Below are positions 16,664-25,203 of a stretch of 52,520 bases of DNA, one piece after another. The stretch's first letter is position 1. Each line of letters begins with the position of its first letter. The stretch comes from Moraxellaceae bacterium (GTDB taxonomy: Bacteria > Pseudomonadota > Gammaproteobacteria > Pseudomonadales > Moraxellaceae), in the NCBI GenBank assembly GCA_003543245.1, contig DPJB01000009.1, positions 34,782-87,301 on the forward strand, in the 5' to 3' direction. Both the position numbers and the translations under genes were made by a program. The notes under the pieces were generated by a model, which was given only the letters and a program-made list of their open reading frames with translations, searched no databases and was not told the origin of the DNA.

Positions 16664-17446
16664 TCAGGCCTGAGGAGCAGCGGCCTTGGGCGGACGACCG
16701 CGACGCGAAGCAGCTGGCTTGCGTGCAGCAGGCTTCTTGGCAGCAGCTGGCTTGCGTGCAACCGGCTTCTTGGCAGCAGCAGGCTTGGCAGCCGGCTTCT
16801 TCGCAGCAGCAGGCTTGCGTGCAGCAGGCTTCTTGGCAGCTGGCTTGCGTGCTGGCTTGGCAGCAGCGGCAGCCTTCTTGGCAGCACGCTTGGCCAGTGC
16901 AGCAGCCTTGCGAGCAACAGCACGCTCAGCAGCCTTGGCAGCAGCAGCTTCTTTCTTGGCCATTGCCTTCATCTTGGCAGCAGCACTCTTCAGTGCAGCC
17001 TTGACCTTGGCAGCCACTTTCTTCTGTGCAGCCTTCACCTTGGCAGAATCAGCCTTGGCGATACGCTTTTCAGCAGCTTTCTTGGCACGCTCAACAGCAG
17101 CAGCACGCTTCTTCTCGAGCGCAGCAGCCAGCTTGGCTACACGCGCATCGGCAGCGGCCTTCACCTTCTCAACGGCGGCATGCACCTTTGCCTTGGCCAG
17201 TGCAGCCTTGGCTGTACGGGCAGCGGCACGAGCAGCCTTCACCTTTTCATTTGCTTTTGCTTTTGCAGCAGGGGTCTTGGCTGCTTTTGCAGCAGCAAGA
17301 GCTGCGCTCAGCGTAGCAGCAGCCTTGGAAGCAGCTTCTTGGGCCTTGGCGCCAGCAGCGGAGCTCACAGCAGGAGCAGCACGACGGACAGCAGGCTTAC
17401 GAGCAGCCGGTTTTTTCGCAACAGCTTTTTTGGTGGTACGAGCCAT
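16664..17446 (-). CDS. algP: AlgP-like histone H1-type DNA-binding protein
   Basis: A 260-residue protein built almost wholly of Lys, Ala, Pro and Arg, resembling Pseudomonas AlgP (AlgR3) and eukaryotic histone H1 tails. Residues 1-30 are basic with KKPAARKPA. About 35-195 is Lys/Ala-rich and probably helical. From about 197 onward come roughly ten copies of a (K/R)KPAA-type repeat, and the protein ends with RRGRPPKA, a classic AT-hook minor-groove binder. In Pseudomonas the protein influences alginate gene transcription; a general chromosome-compacting role is inference. A GGGAGAA ribosome site precedes the start. The DNA repeat makes its length prone to change between strains. It is followed by its own terminator and preceded by an AT-rich gap. 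Confidence 0.85.
   Translation of the reverse strand: MARTTKKAVAKKPAARKPAVRRAAPAVSSAAGAKAQEAASKAAATLSAALAAAKAAKTPAAKAKANEKVKAARAAARTAKAALAKAKVHAAVEKVKAAADARVAKLAAALEKKRAAAVERAKKAAEKRIAKADSAKVKAAQKKVAAKVKAALKSAAAKMKAMAKKEAAAAKAAERAVARKAAALAKRAAKKAAAAAKPARKPAAKKPAARKPAAAKKPAAKPAAAKKPVARKPAAAKKPAARKPAASRRGRPPKAAAPQA
16730..16860. repeat. Degenerate short tandem repeats coding KPAA units
   Basis: Within the 3' part of the AlgP-like gene, near-identical 12-15 base units (on the plus strand GCAGCAGGCTT, CTTGGCAGC and GGCTTGCGTGCAGC variants) recur about ten times. They encode the Lys-Pro-Ala-Ala repeats. This is a coding repeat, not a CRISPR: there are no spacers. Confidence 0.8.
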
Positions 17447-18019
17447 TGAAGGTTCTCCCTCTAAGTGTTTTTAAAAGCATTTTGCCTTACTACGTTTTAA
17501 AAAATAGCACAAAAAAAAAGCAGTTGGTACAAATTACCAGCATTAACAATTGATTTTTGATGGTTTTTATTAAAAAAATCGCGAAAAAGTCATTTTCAGA
17601 CTCAATCAATGTCTCCAGAAATGCATTTCTGCTTAATTACCAGATTCGATCGCGGGATTATTTTTCCTCATCCGGCAACCCTTCTGCATTCACCAAAGAG
17701 AGCACGACGCGATTAATTACCAGCATCACTGAATGCCAGAGACGCATTTCAGGACAATAAAACACCCACTGAAAGTTCCATCCCGGTTTCAGAAAATCCA
17801 TTTCAAGCACTCGCGCCGATAAATGCGATATCAAAACCGCCGTGACACCTGCCCGATTTACAGCCCCCACAAAAACTGTCCATGCGTACAGGAAAACAAC
17901 CGCATCGCATTACTGCACTGCACCTGAATGGCCCCAAATAGCATCAGATCAAATAAAAGTGTTACTGCCAGAAACAAAAAGCCCCGGTTTATCCGGGGCC
18001 TTTTAACAACACATATGAA
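17447..18019. other. AT-rich intergenic gap with no convincing gene
   Basis: This 573-base stretch is clearly richer in A and T than its surroundings. It separates the AlgP-like gene from hemH. Two small open frames (about 67 and 70 codons, one per strand) lack ribosome sites and recognisable products, and I do not call them. The hexamer-plus phrase AATTACCAG occurs three times (near 17532, 17635 and 17715). The hemH terminator lies at the right end. The part nearest 17447 probably holds the AlgP-like gene's promoter, but no clear -35/-10 pair stands out. Confidence 0.6.
17976..18004 (-). terminator. Terminator of hemH
   Basis: Leftward, GGCCCCGG-ATAAA-CCGGGGC is followed by TTTTTG, 16 bases beyond the hemH stop. 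The stem of at least seven GC pairs with a T-run is a standard intrinsic terminator. Confidence 0.85.
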
Positions 18020-19030
18020 TCAGTTTGCCTGAAAGGCCTCCAGATGCGGGCGCACCAGCGCAGACATCAGGGCAATATGATCGGGACGTGCATTAAGCGC
18101 GGCAATGTATTCGTAGGCTTTCCCGCCTGCATGCAGGAACGCCTCACAATTTTCTCCGGCAATTTCCTCGAGTGTCTCCAGGCAATCAGCAGAAAAGGCC
18201 GGGCAGACAACCTGCACCGATGCCGTCCCCTGTTTCGCCCATGACTCCAGCAGAACATCCGTGTAGGGCTTTATCCACTCCTGCTTGCCAAAACGGGACT
18301 GGAAGCTGCAAGCCCAGGCATCGTCAGGCAGATTCAGGGCAGCAGCAACACGGGCCGCCGTCTCACGGCAACGCTCTGGATAGGGATCGCCCTTGTCGGC
18401 ATAAGGCTGAGGGATGCCATGAAAGGAAAACAGCAGCTTTTCTGCAGAGCCGTTTTGCTGCCGGTGCGACTGGATCGAAACCGCAAGGGCAGCAATGTAG
18501 ATCGGGTGCTTGTAGTAATCCTTGATGATCACAACCGAAGGCAGGTTGCGCTGTGTCGCCTGCCAACGTGCAATCGCATCGTAAACCGGAGCCGTCGAGG
18601 TTGCCGAAAACTGGGGAAACAGTGGCAGGACAACAACCTGCTCAACTCCCTGCGCAAGTAATCCATCCATGGCGGAGGCCATCGACGGATTACCGTAACT
18701 CATGCCTGGCACCACAATCACGTCAACAGCAGGCATGGATGCCGTCAGCTGCTGCTGCAATTTGGCACATTGCTCTTTCAGTATCCGCCGCATCGGGGAG
18801 TCACCCTCTCGCTCCCAGATGGACTGATACAGTTTTGCAACCCGCCCGGGCCTGAATGGCAGGATGAAGGCATTCAGAATGACCCACCACACCGGTCGAG
18901 GAATCTCTATCACTCGCGAATCCGCCAGAAACTCTCGCAAAAAACGGCGTACGGCGGGAACCGTCGGCGCATCTGGTGTACCCAGATTGGCCAGCACAAC
19001 TCCCAGACGGCGACGCACGGGCTCAGACAT
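18020..19030 (-). CDS. hemH: Ferrochelatase
   Basis: A 336-residue enzyme that inserts Fe2+ into protoporphyrin IX, the last step of protoheme synthesis. The N-terminus has the family block GVVLANLGTPDAPT (10-23). The metal-handling histidine is H204 in SFHGIP, and the conserved acidic residues are E285 and E288 in LETLEEI. Length fits the bacterial family. It has no [2Fe-2S] cysteine tail. It is monocistronic by context, with a terminator after it and about 200 bases before adk. Heme made here would feed the cytochrome c maturation genes a few kilobases away; that link is inference. Confidence 0.96.
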   Translation of the reverse strand: MSEPVRRRLGVVLANLGTPDAPTVPAVRRFLREFLADSRVIEIPRPVWWVILNAFILPFRPGRVAKLYQSIWEREGDSPMRRILKEQCAKLQQQLTASMPAVDVIVVPGMSYGNPSMASAMDGLLAQGVEQVVVLPLFPQFSATSTAPVYDAIARWQATQRNLPSVVIIKDYYKHPIYIAALAVSIQSHRQQNGSAEKLLFSFHGIPQPYADKGDPYPERCRETAARVAAALNLPDDAWACSFQSRFGKQEWIKPYTDVLLESWAKQGTASVQVVCPAFSADCLETLEEIAGENCEAFLHAGGKAYEYIAALNARPDHIALMSALVRPHLEAFQAN

Positions 19031-19175
19031 GAAACATACTCCACCAGATGATGTCAGGATTTAAGCAAATCCGGGCGCCGTCTAGAAGACGACAAGCAAC
19101 AACCATCCACCACCAGCATCATGGTGAGAAAAAACAATGTCACGGGCAGGACAAGAAACCTGACCGGCCGGAAAG

Positions 19176-19201
19176 CAAAACGCCGTGCATGGGCACGGCG
19201 T
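19176..19201 (-). terminator. Terminator of adk
   Basis: Leftward, ACGCCGTGC-CCAT-GCACGGCGT runs into TTTGC, about 32 bases past the adk stop. It has a nine-pair GC-rich stem and a short T-run. Confidence 0.7.
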
Positions 19202-19232
19202 CAGCCAGAAGTCTTGCTTCTTATATATATGA

Positions 19233-19886
19233 TCAGCCGAGAATAGCGAATACCTTTGCGGCAATCTCATCCACCTGGCCCACACCCGCAATACGAGAGT
19301 ACTTCGGTGCCTTGGCCGAACCATCCGCCGCCAGCCTCTGGTAAAAGTCGATCAGCTGCTTGGTCTGGGTGTGATAGATATCCAGACGCTTCTTCACGGT
19401 CTCTTCCTTGTCATCGTCACGCTGCACCAGGTCATCACCCGAGGCATCATCCTTGCCAGCCACTTTCGGCGGGTTGTACTTGACGTGATACACACGACCG
19501 GAGGCTGGATGCACACGGCGCCCAGAGAGACGTTCAATGATTTCGGCATCTCCGACATCAATCTCGATCACATAGTCGATATCAACACCGGCCTCAATCA
19601 TGGCTTCTGCCTGGGGAATCGTCCGGGGAAATCCGTCAAACAGGAAACCCTTGGCACAATCCGGCTGGGTAATGCGGTCCTTGACCAGACCGATGATGAT
19701 GTCATCAGACACCAGACCACCTGCATCCATGATCTTCTTGGCAGCAACACCCAGCTCGGTACCCGCCTTTACTGCTGCACGCAGCATGTCCCCTGTGGAG
19801 ATCTGGGGAATACCGAACTTCTGCATGATGAGCTGGGCCTGTGTGCCCTTGCCAGCACCGGGAGCCCCCAGAAGAATGATGCGCAT
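19233..19886 (-). CDS. adk: Adenylate kinase
   Basis: A 217-residue cytosolic enzyme interconverting ATP + AMP and 2 ADP. The P-loop is GAPGAGKGT (7-15), followed by the AMP-binding STGDMLR. FDGFPRT carries the core arginine. The LID is the long form (about 122-160) with HPASGRVYHVKYNPP and no zinc cysteines, as in proteobacteria. The start at 19886 is chosen because the P-loop must be near the N-terminus and GGAGTG lies upstream; the open frame extends 45 codons further without support. It stands alone between two terminators or hairpins. Confidence 0.97.
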   Translation of the reverse strand: MRIILLGAPGAGKGTQAQLIMQKFGIPQISTGDMLRAAVKAGTELGVAAKKIMDAGGLVSDDIIIGLVKDRITQPDCAKGFLFDGFPRTIPQAEAMIEAGVDIDYVIEIDVGDAEIIERLSGRRVHPASGRVYHVKYNPPKVAGKDDASGDDLVQRDDDKEETVKKRLDIYHTQTKQLIDFYQRLAADGSAKAPKYSRIAGVGQVDEIAAKVFAILG

Positions 19887-20042
19887 AGTGATGTCACTCC
19901 AATAATCAACTGAATCTCGGTTTCCGGGCAAACAAGCTGTGACAGCAAGGCCTTCAAGGGCGGGCTGGTCGGCAGTTAAGAAGGCAGGAAAGCCCGCAAA
20001 GATACACTCGGGCCCCGCCAATCACAAGCAGACCATCCGGTC

Positions 20043-20061
20043 ATTCCCTCCCTGAGGGAAT
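20043..20061 (-). terminator. Hairpin at the ccmI stop codon
   Basis: ATTCCCTC-CCT-GAGGGAAT is a perfect eight-pair palindrome that touches the ccmI stop codon. No T-run follows leftward, so it may be a weak terminator or a transcript-end stabiliser. Confidence 0.35.
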
Positions 20062-21332
20062 CATGGCAGCACGGAATTGATGCGCAAGACCACCTTCTGG
20101 GCCTGCTCACTCTGGCGCACCGGAACGGCTACTGCCTCCAGGTCCCCGGTCTGCTTATCGGGTGATCCATGACGCGATATTCGCGCTTCGACAACGATTT
20201 CCTTAACCGAAGACAACGGGCGATCCGGCATCATGCTTTGCGAATCATCCAGCTCGACCATCAGCGGCAAATCCGCAGCCGTCTTGCGTACCACCGCCAG
20301 TGGCATGGGCGGGCCCTGCAAGGCACGGGCAAACACATACACCACATCATCCGGGCTGAACTTGCCTGCCAGCGACTTGTCGACTTGAACAGACACACTC
20401 AGGCGTGATGCACTGGTCGCCCGGGCGGTCCCGTCAGCCTTTGCCTGCAACTGCAGTCGGGCATCCGCCAGCGTTCTGGCAACCTCCTTCATCGCAGCTG
20501 AGCTGTCACCGGGCGAGCGCTGGCTGCGCACCTTCTGCAACTGCTCAAGCACGGATACCGCCAGCGCATGATCACCGCTCCGGTACGCTCCCAGACCAAG
20601 CAGCAACAGTGCACCTTCGTGTGCGGGCTCACGCTGGACAACGGACGTGAGTAACTGGCGACTGAGATCATCCAGTTGTCCCTGATTACTGAACAATCTT
20701 GCCTGGGCAAACGTCAGGGCATACCGGGTTTCATCCGGCCGGAGCCGCCACGCACGCTCGAATGCAGTCAGTGCAGGGGGCAAAAGCTCCGCCTGTGCAT
20801 AAGCCACCCCCAGCGTAAACCATGCCTCTGGCTGCTCGGGGTTCCTTTGCAACTGGTACTGCAAGCCCTGAATGATTTCCTGCAGGGAGTGGGTATTGTT
20901 TTCATTCTCCGGCGGTAACTTGCCCTCAATCAGGCGCTGTGCGGCCGGGCCCGCACTTTTCTGTACCTGCCACCATGTCTGGACATCACTCGAAAGCAAA
21001 ACCTGCCCATAAAAGAGTACCGCCACCAGGGACGCAAGAATCGCTATTACCAGGGGCACGCGCCATGAGCGAATGTCAGAACCGTTTTGCCCTGGTTCGT
21101 CCAGAGACAGAAGATTGCGCTGCAGGTCCGTATGCAGATCACTGAAAGTGTCGGCATCAATACGGCCTTCGTCACGATCCGCCTCAAGCTCAGCCAGACG
21201 TTCCTGATAAACACGCCGGTTAAGCGCCAGAAGGGATTGCTCATTACGTCGCGGTGCGCGCCAGAGTGGCAACAACACTGCCGCAGTGACCAGCAAAGAC
21301 AGCAGGACAACCAATATCCAGAAGAAAGTCAT
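20061..21332 (-). CDS. ccmI: Cytochrome c maturation protein CcmI (apocytochrome chaperone)
   Basis: A 423-residue inner-membrane protein that delivers apocytochrome c to the CcmFH heme ligase. Two N-terminal membrane helices are expected: about 3-24 is clear, and 87-108 follows a cytosolic loop with the family motif RRVYQERLAELEADRDEGRID. A periplasmic TPR region (about 140-290) includes PEAWFTLGVAYAQAE. The C-terminal domain, about 300-423, carries KFSPDDVVYVFAR and PLAVVRKTAADLP, the CcmI-specific module. CcmI is separate from CcmH here, unlike the fused E. coli CcmH. It is the last gene of ccmF-G-H-I. The gap from ccmH is nine bases and there is no obvious ribosome site. Confidence 0.92.
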   Translation of the reverse strand: MTFFWILVVLLSLLVTAAVLLPLWRAPRRNEQSLLALNRRVYQERLAELEADRDEGRIDADTFSDLHTDLQRNLLSLDEPGQNGSDIRSWRVPLVIAILASLVAVLFYGQVLLSSDVQTWWQVQKSAGPAAQRLIEGKLPPENENNTHSLQEIIQGLQYQLQRNPEQPEAWFTLGVAYAQAELLPPALTAFERAWRLRPDETRYALTFAQARLFSNQGQLDDLSRQLLTSVVQREPAHEGALLLLGLGAYRSGDHALAVSVLEQLQKVRSQRSPGDSSAAMKEVARTLADARLQLQAKADGTARATSASRLSVSVQVDKSLAGKFSPDDVVYVFARALQGPPMPLAVVRKTAADLPLMVELDDSQSMMPDRPLSSVKEIVVEARISRHGSPDKQTGDLEAVAVPVRQSEQAQKVVLRINSVLP

Positions 21333-21341
21333 GTGCGCGTG

Positions 21342-21803
21342 TCAGTCCCGAGAAGGTGAATCATCATTGAGCAGCCGGGCCAGCCGCGCCTGCTCCTCTG
21401 CTGAAATGGCCGCAGAATGAGCAGCCGGCCGGCGCACCCGCCAGACCAGAGCCAGCCCCACCAGCACCATGAGAACAAACGGCCCCACCCACAAAACCAG
21501 GGTACCGGCCCGCAGTGGCGGCTTGTAGGTGATGAAATCACCATAGCGCTCGATCAGGTAAGCCCGAATCTCGTCATCCGACTTGCCTTCCTGCATCAAC
21601 TCGTAGGCACGGTTCTTCAGGTCTGTTGCCACACCGGCATCCGATCCTGCGAGATTCTGATTCTGACATTTCGGGCAACGCAGCTCTTCAATCAGAAGAC
21701 GGTAACGTTGCTCCTGCTCGGACGACTCGAATTCGTAAACATCAATGGCTGCCTGTGCGCCAAGACTGGCCAGCAGCAGAAGCACAACACCAATCATTTT
21801 CAT
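21342..21803 (-). CDS. ccmH: Cytochrome c maturation protein CcmH (thiol reductase)
   Basis: A 153-residue protein with a cleavable signal (about 1-18, ending AQA). The signature LRCPKCQNQNL carries the redox pair C43/C46, which keeps apocytochrome CxxCH cysteines reduced for heme attachment. Residues about 103-124 form a C-terminal membrane anchor followed by a cytosolic tail. It is the short, CcmI-free form. It overlaps the ccmG stop by four bases (ATGA). Confidence 0.95.
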   Translation of the reverse strand: MKMIGVVLLLLASLGAQAAIDVYEFESSEQEQRYRLLIEELRCPKCQNQNLAGSDAGVATDLKNRAYELMQEGKSDDEIRAYLIERYGDFITYKPPLRAGTLVLWVGPFVLMVLVGLALVWRVRRPAAHSAAISAEEQARLARLLNDDSPSRD

Positions 21804-22372
21804 TGTGCAGGCACCTCTTCAGGTAACGCCCTGCCCGCCAGCAACGCCTCATAGCGGGGCTTCAACTCGGTTTCCCATTTTTGTGGGTCAAGCACCCCGA
21901 CAAAGCGGTAACGGATATTGCCATCGCGGTCGAGCAGATAGGTTTCCGGTGCGCCATAGACACCCAGATCAAGGCCCAGATCACCCTTTTCATCGAACAC
22001 GGAGAAAAGAAAGGGATCACCGTGCAACTCCAGGTACTTGGTGGCCGCCTGACGGATATCCTTGTAATTGACACCGATGATCGGCACGCCCTGACGCGCC
22101 ATTTCCATCAGGACCGGATGCTCAACCTGACAGGAAATACACCAGGTGGCCCAGACGTTGAGGATGGAAACCTTTCCCTTTACGTCTGCAACCGACAGCA
22201 GTCGATCCGGTGCCGTCAGCGATGTCATGCTGAACTCCGGCATGGGCTTGCCCAGACGTGCCGAAGGCAGCACACCCGGATCGGTACCAAGACGACTGCC
22301 CAGCAGGATGGCCAGGGCCACAAACAGCAGCAGGGGAAGTGTATACAGGGCAATACGAACCGGCTTTTTCAT
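21800..22372 (-). CDS. ccmG: Thiol:disulfide interchange protein CcmG/DsbE
   Basis: A 190-residue periplasmic thioredoxin-fold reductant tethered by an N-terminal helix (about 6-25). The active site is WCISC, with C78 and C81, inside the family block NVWATWCISCQVEHPVL. A GAPETYLLDRDG segment supplies the cis-proline-side loop and the acidic region typical of CcmG. It passes electrons, received from DsbD/CcdA, to CcmH or apocytochrome. Its ATG overlaps the ccmF stop by four bases. Confidence 0.94.
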   Translation of the reverse strand: MKKPVRIALYTLPLLLFVALAILLGSRLGTDPGVLPSARLGKPMPEFSMTSLTAPDRLLSVADVKGKVSILNVWATWCISCQVEHPVLMEMARQGVPIIGVNYKDIRQAATKYLELHGDPFLFSVFDEKGDLGLDLGVYGAPETYLLDRDGNIRYRFVGVLDPQKWETELKPRYEALLAGRALPEEVPAQ

Positions 22373-24345
22373 CCCGCCACCTTTTCTGCCGTCACAACCA
22401 CATCCTGTTTCACTTTCAACCGATAGCGCCGGTCACTGGCGGCCAGCAAACCACCAGCGGCCATGAGCAATGCACCCAGCCATATCCAGCGCACAAACGG
22501 CTTGTGATACAGACGGACTGCCCAGGCATCGCCATCCAGCGGTTCGCCCATTGCAACATACAGGTCACGGAAAAGGCCGGCATCAATGGCGGCTTCCGTC
22601 ATGGAGTTTCGCTGCACAAAATAAAAGCGCTTTTCCGGATGCATGACAGCGATTTCCTGATCGCCCCTGAACACCTGCATGGTGCCACGCACTGCAGAAT
22701 AATTCGGGCCTGTGTGCTCTTCCACACCCTGAAAGACAAAGCGGTATTCATTGACCGTTGCACTGTCTCCCGGCGCCATGCGGACATCGCGCTCGATGCT
22801 GTACATCGAAGTAAACGCGACACCCAGCACCGTCACCACCAGCCCCAGATGAGCCAGTTGCATGCCGACATAGCTGCGGGACAAACGCCGCAACCCCGCC
22901 AGAACACCTGCCCTGGCTGTACGCACCTTCACGACGACATCACGTGCAGCCGAAATGACCACCCAGCACGACAGTACCGACGCCAGAATGACCCCCACTC
23001 CTGCCCTGGCAAAAACCAGCAGCGGAATGGCAACGCCAACGACTATTGCCGCCCCCAGGATTTTTCCATATGGCTGCAACAGCGCACGCGCATCATGACG
23101 CTTCCAGTTGGCCTGAGGCCCCAGCGCCATGAATGCCATCAGCATCAGGGTCAACGGTACAAACAGCAGATTGAAATACGGGGGGCCCACTGAAATCTTG
23201 CCCAGGTTGAAGGCGTCTGCCACCAGCGGGAACAGTGTTCCCAGAAACACCACGGTGGTAGCCGTCAGCAAGATCAGGTTATTGAGCAACAGAAACATTT
23301 CACGGGAAACCAGCTCATAGCGGGACTCATTGGCAAGCATGCCGGCACGAACGGCAAACAGTGTCAGAGAACCACCAATGACCACGGCCAGAATCCCCAG
23401 CACAAACAGCCCGCGCTCAGGGTCAGAGGCAAAGGCATGTACAGACGTCAACACGCCGGAACGCACCAGGAAGGTCCCCAGCAGACTGAGCGCAAAGGCG
23501 ATGATGGCCAGCATGACGGTCCATGCCTTGAATACGCCCCGCTTCTCCGTCACCGCAAGCGAGTGAATCAATGCCGTACCCGCCAGCCAGGGCATAAAGG
23601 AGGCATTTTCTACCGGGTCCCAGAACCACCACCCCCCCCAGCCCAGCTCGTAGTAGGCCCACCATGACCCGAGGGCAATACCCACCGTCAGGAAGCACCA
23701 GGCCGCCACTGTCCACGGACGGGACCAGCGTGCCCAGGCCGAATCCAGACGTCCGCCCATCAAGCCGGCGAGTGCAAAGGCAAACGGTACGGCAAAACCG
23801 ACATAGCCCATGTAGAGCATGGGCGGATGAAAGATAAGCCCCGGGTCCTGCAGCAGCGGATTCAGGTCATTGCCGTCGGGAGGGAAGTCCGGCAACAGGC
23901 GGCGAAAGGGGTTGGACGTCAGCAGGATGAACAGCATGAAAGCAACACTGATGCTACCCAGAATCGCCAGGACGCGTGCGATCATGTCACGCGGCAGGCT
24001 GCGGCTGAACCGCGCCACGGCCGAACTCCACAACGCCAGTACCAGAGCCCACAACAAAAGGGAGCCTTCATGCCCGCCCCAGACCGCCGAAACCTTGTAC
24101 CACACCGGCAGCATGGTATTGCTCTGCCTGGCGACATAATCAATCGTGAAGTCGTTATTGATGAATGCCAGCGTCAGCATCCCGAAGGAAAACAGGAGCA
24201 GCAGCAGCTGCAGATAGGCGGCATTGCGCGCAACGGACTGGGCCCCGGCATGTCCGCGCCAGACCCCGATGATCGGCACGATGAACTGCAGCACCGCCAC
24301 GACAAGCGCCAGTACAAGTGCAAAATGACCCAGCTCGACGAGCAT
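22369..24345 (-). CDS. ccmF: Cytochrome c heme lyase subunit CcmF
   Basis: A 658-residue polytopic inner-membrane protein that, with CcmH and CcmI, attaches heme covalently to apocytochrome c. About fifteen hydrophobic segments are visible. The heme-handling tryptophan-rich WWD domain is at about 235-254 (GWGGWWFWDPVENASFMPWL). The start at 24345 is chosen for the AGGAG upstream and the conserved N-terminus MLVELGHFAL; the frame is open 49 codons further. It is the first gene of this ccmFGHI cluster. The usual upstream genes ccmABCDE are absent, and the next gene is the divergent fabA. Confidence 0.95.
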   Translation of the reverse strand: MLVELGHFALVLALVVAVLQFIVPIIGVWRGHAGAQSVARNAAYLQLLLLLFSFGMLTLAFINNDFTIDYVARQSNTMLPVWYKVSAVWGGHEGSLLLWALVLALWSSAVARFSRSLPRDMIARVLAILGSISVAFMLFILLTSNPFRRLLPDFPPDGNDLNPLLQDPGLIFHPPMLYMGYVGFAVPFAFALAGLMGGRLDSAWARWSRPWTVAAWCFLTVGIALGSWWAYYELGWGGWWFWDPVENASFMPWLAGTALIHSLAVTEKRGVFKAWTVMLAIIAFALSLLGTFLVRSGVLTSVHAFASDPERGLFVLGILAVVIGGSLTLFAVRAGMLANESRYELVSREMFLLLNNLILLTATTVVFLGTLFPLVADAFNLGKISVGPPYFNLLFVPLTLMLMAFMALGPQANWKRHDARALLQPYGKILGAAIVVGVAIPLLVFARAGVGVILASVLSCWVVISAARDVVVKVRTARAGVLAGLRRLSRSYVGMQLAHLGLVVTVLGVAFTSMYSIERDVRMAPGDSATVNEYRFVFQGVEEHTGPNYSAVRGTMQVFRGDQEIAVMHPEKRFYFVQRNSMTEAAIDAGLFRDLYVAMGEPLDGDAWAVRLYHKPFVRWIWLGALLMAAGGLLAASDRRYRLKVKQDVVVTAEKVAG

Positions 24346-24544
24346 TGGAAACTCCTGAACAAAGGGGATGACCGCTTGGTGCGACGTGTCGCACGAAGGC
24401 CTGCCAGCCAAGGCTGCGCCATCATATACAGCCCCCTTTGCTTGTCCATAATCCGCATGTAACACAGCCGGATTTCTGACGGTCAGGGTCACACATTTGG
24501 AAACAAGTTAGGGCCCTGTAGCAACCAGACTGTCAGGAGGCCCC

Positions 24545-24553
24545 TGATACAAT
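24545..24553 (+). promoter_or_regulatory. Possible extended -10 promoter for fabA
   Basis: TGATACAAT matches an extended -10 element (TGn followed by TACAAT) 47 bases before the fabA ATG. No good -35 is visible, which extended -10 promoters tolerate. This is a visual match only. Confidence 0.35.
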
Positions 24554-24600
24554 CCCGGGGCCGTCAAAAAGTCGGTGCTGCGTCAAGGACTGCTCTAATA

Positions 24601-25113
24601 ATGCGACCCAATGCCTTCAGCCGGGATGACCTGCTTGCCTGCGCCCACGGGGAACTGTTCGGACCGGGCAATGCCCGCCTGCCCCTCCCAAACATGCTCA
24701 TGATGGACCGAGTCTCCCTGATTACAGATGAAGGTGGCCTGTACGGCAAAGGTGAAATCATCGCCGAGCTTGATATACGTCCCGACCTCTGGTTTTTCGG
24801 CTGTCATTTTGAAAGCGATCCAGTCATGCCTGGCTGTCTGGGCGTGGATGCTATGTGGCAGCTGCTCGGTTTCTGGCTGGCATGGCATGGCAATCCCGGA
24901 CGAGGCCGTGCACTGGGGTCGGGCGAAATCAAGTTTTTCGGACAGGTGCTGCCACACCACCAGAAGGTGACCTATCACCTGAACATCAAGCGCGTGGTCG
25001 AACGCAAGCTGGTCATGGGTATTGCAGATGCCAGCATGAAAGTGGATGGCCGCGAGATCTACACCGCACAGGACCTGCGCTGTGGCCTGTTCACCAGTAC
25101 TGACCACTTCTGA
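24601..25113 (+). CDS. fabA: 3-hydroxydecanoyl-ACP dehydratase/isomerase
   Basis: A 170-residue hotdog enzyme that dehydrates 3-hydroxydecanoyl-ACP and isomerises trans-2- to cis-3-decenoyl-ACP, starting unsaturated fatty acid synthesis. The catalytic pair is H69 and D83 within GCHFESDPVMPGCLGVDAMW. Length matches E. coli FabA (172). The start matches the family N-terminus (PNAFSRDDLL), although the nearest AAGGA is a little far upstream. FabB follows 90 bases downstream, and the two act in sequence and are probably co-transcribed. Confidence 0.97.
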   Translation: MRPNAFSRDDLLACAHGELFGPGNARLPLPNMLMMDRVSLITDEGGLYGKGEIIAELDIRPDLWFFGCHFESDPVMPGCLGVDAMWQLLGFWLAWHGNPGRGRALGSGEIKFFGQVLPHHQKVTYHLNIKRVVERKLVMGIADASMKVDGREIYTAQDLRCGLFTSTDHF

Positions 25114-25203
25114 TCACCCGTCAGTCCTGATGGTCATCTGACTGACGCACGACAGGTATAAAAAGACAGCTCAAAATGACGCTGCCAACGATGAGGGTTG
25201 AAG

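Noticed and set aside
16730..16860. Regular short repeats that could suggest a CRISPR array
   Set aside because: Units are contiguous, degenerate and in frame, with no unique spacers; they encode KPAA repeats.
16574..17474. Long plus-strand frames of 262 and 291 codons opposite the AlgP-like gene
   Set aside because: They are antisense images of a Lys/Ala-rich repeat gene and have Ala/Leu- or Ser/Leu-rich low-complexity products; the minus strand has the ribosome site and terminator.
17557..17870. Two small open frames (67 codons on plus, 70 on minus) in the AT-rich gap
   Set aside because: No ribosome site, no motif and overlapping each other; not supported as genes.
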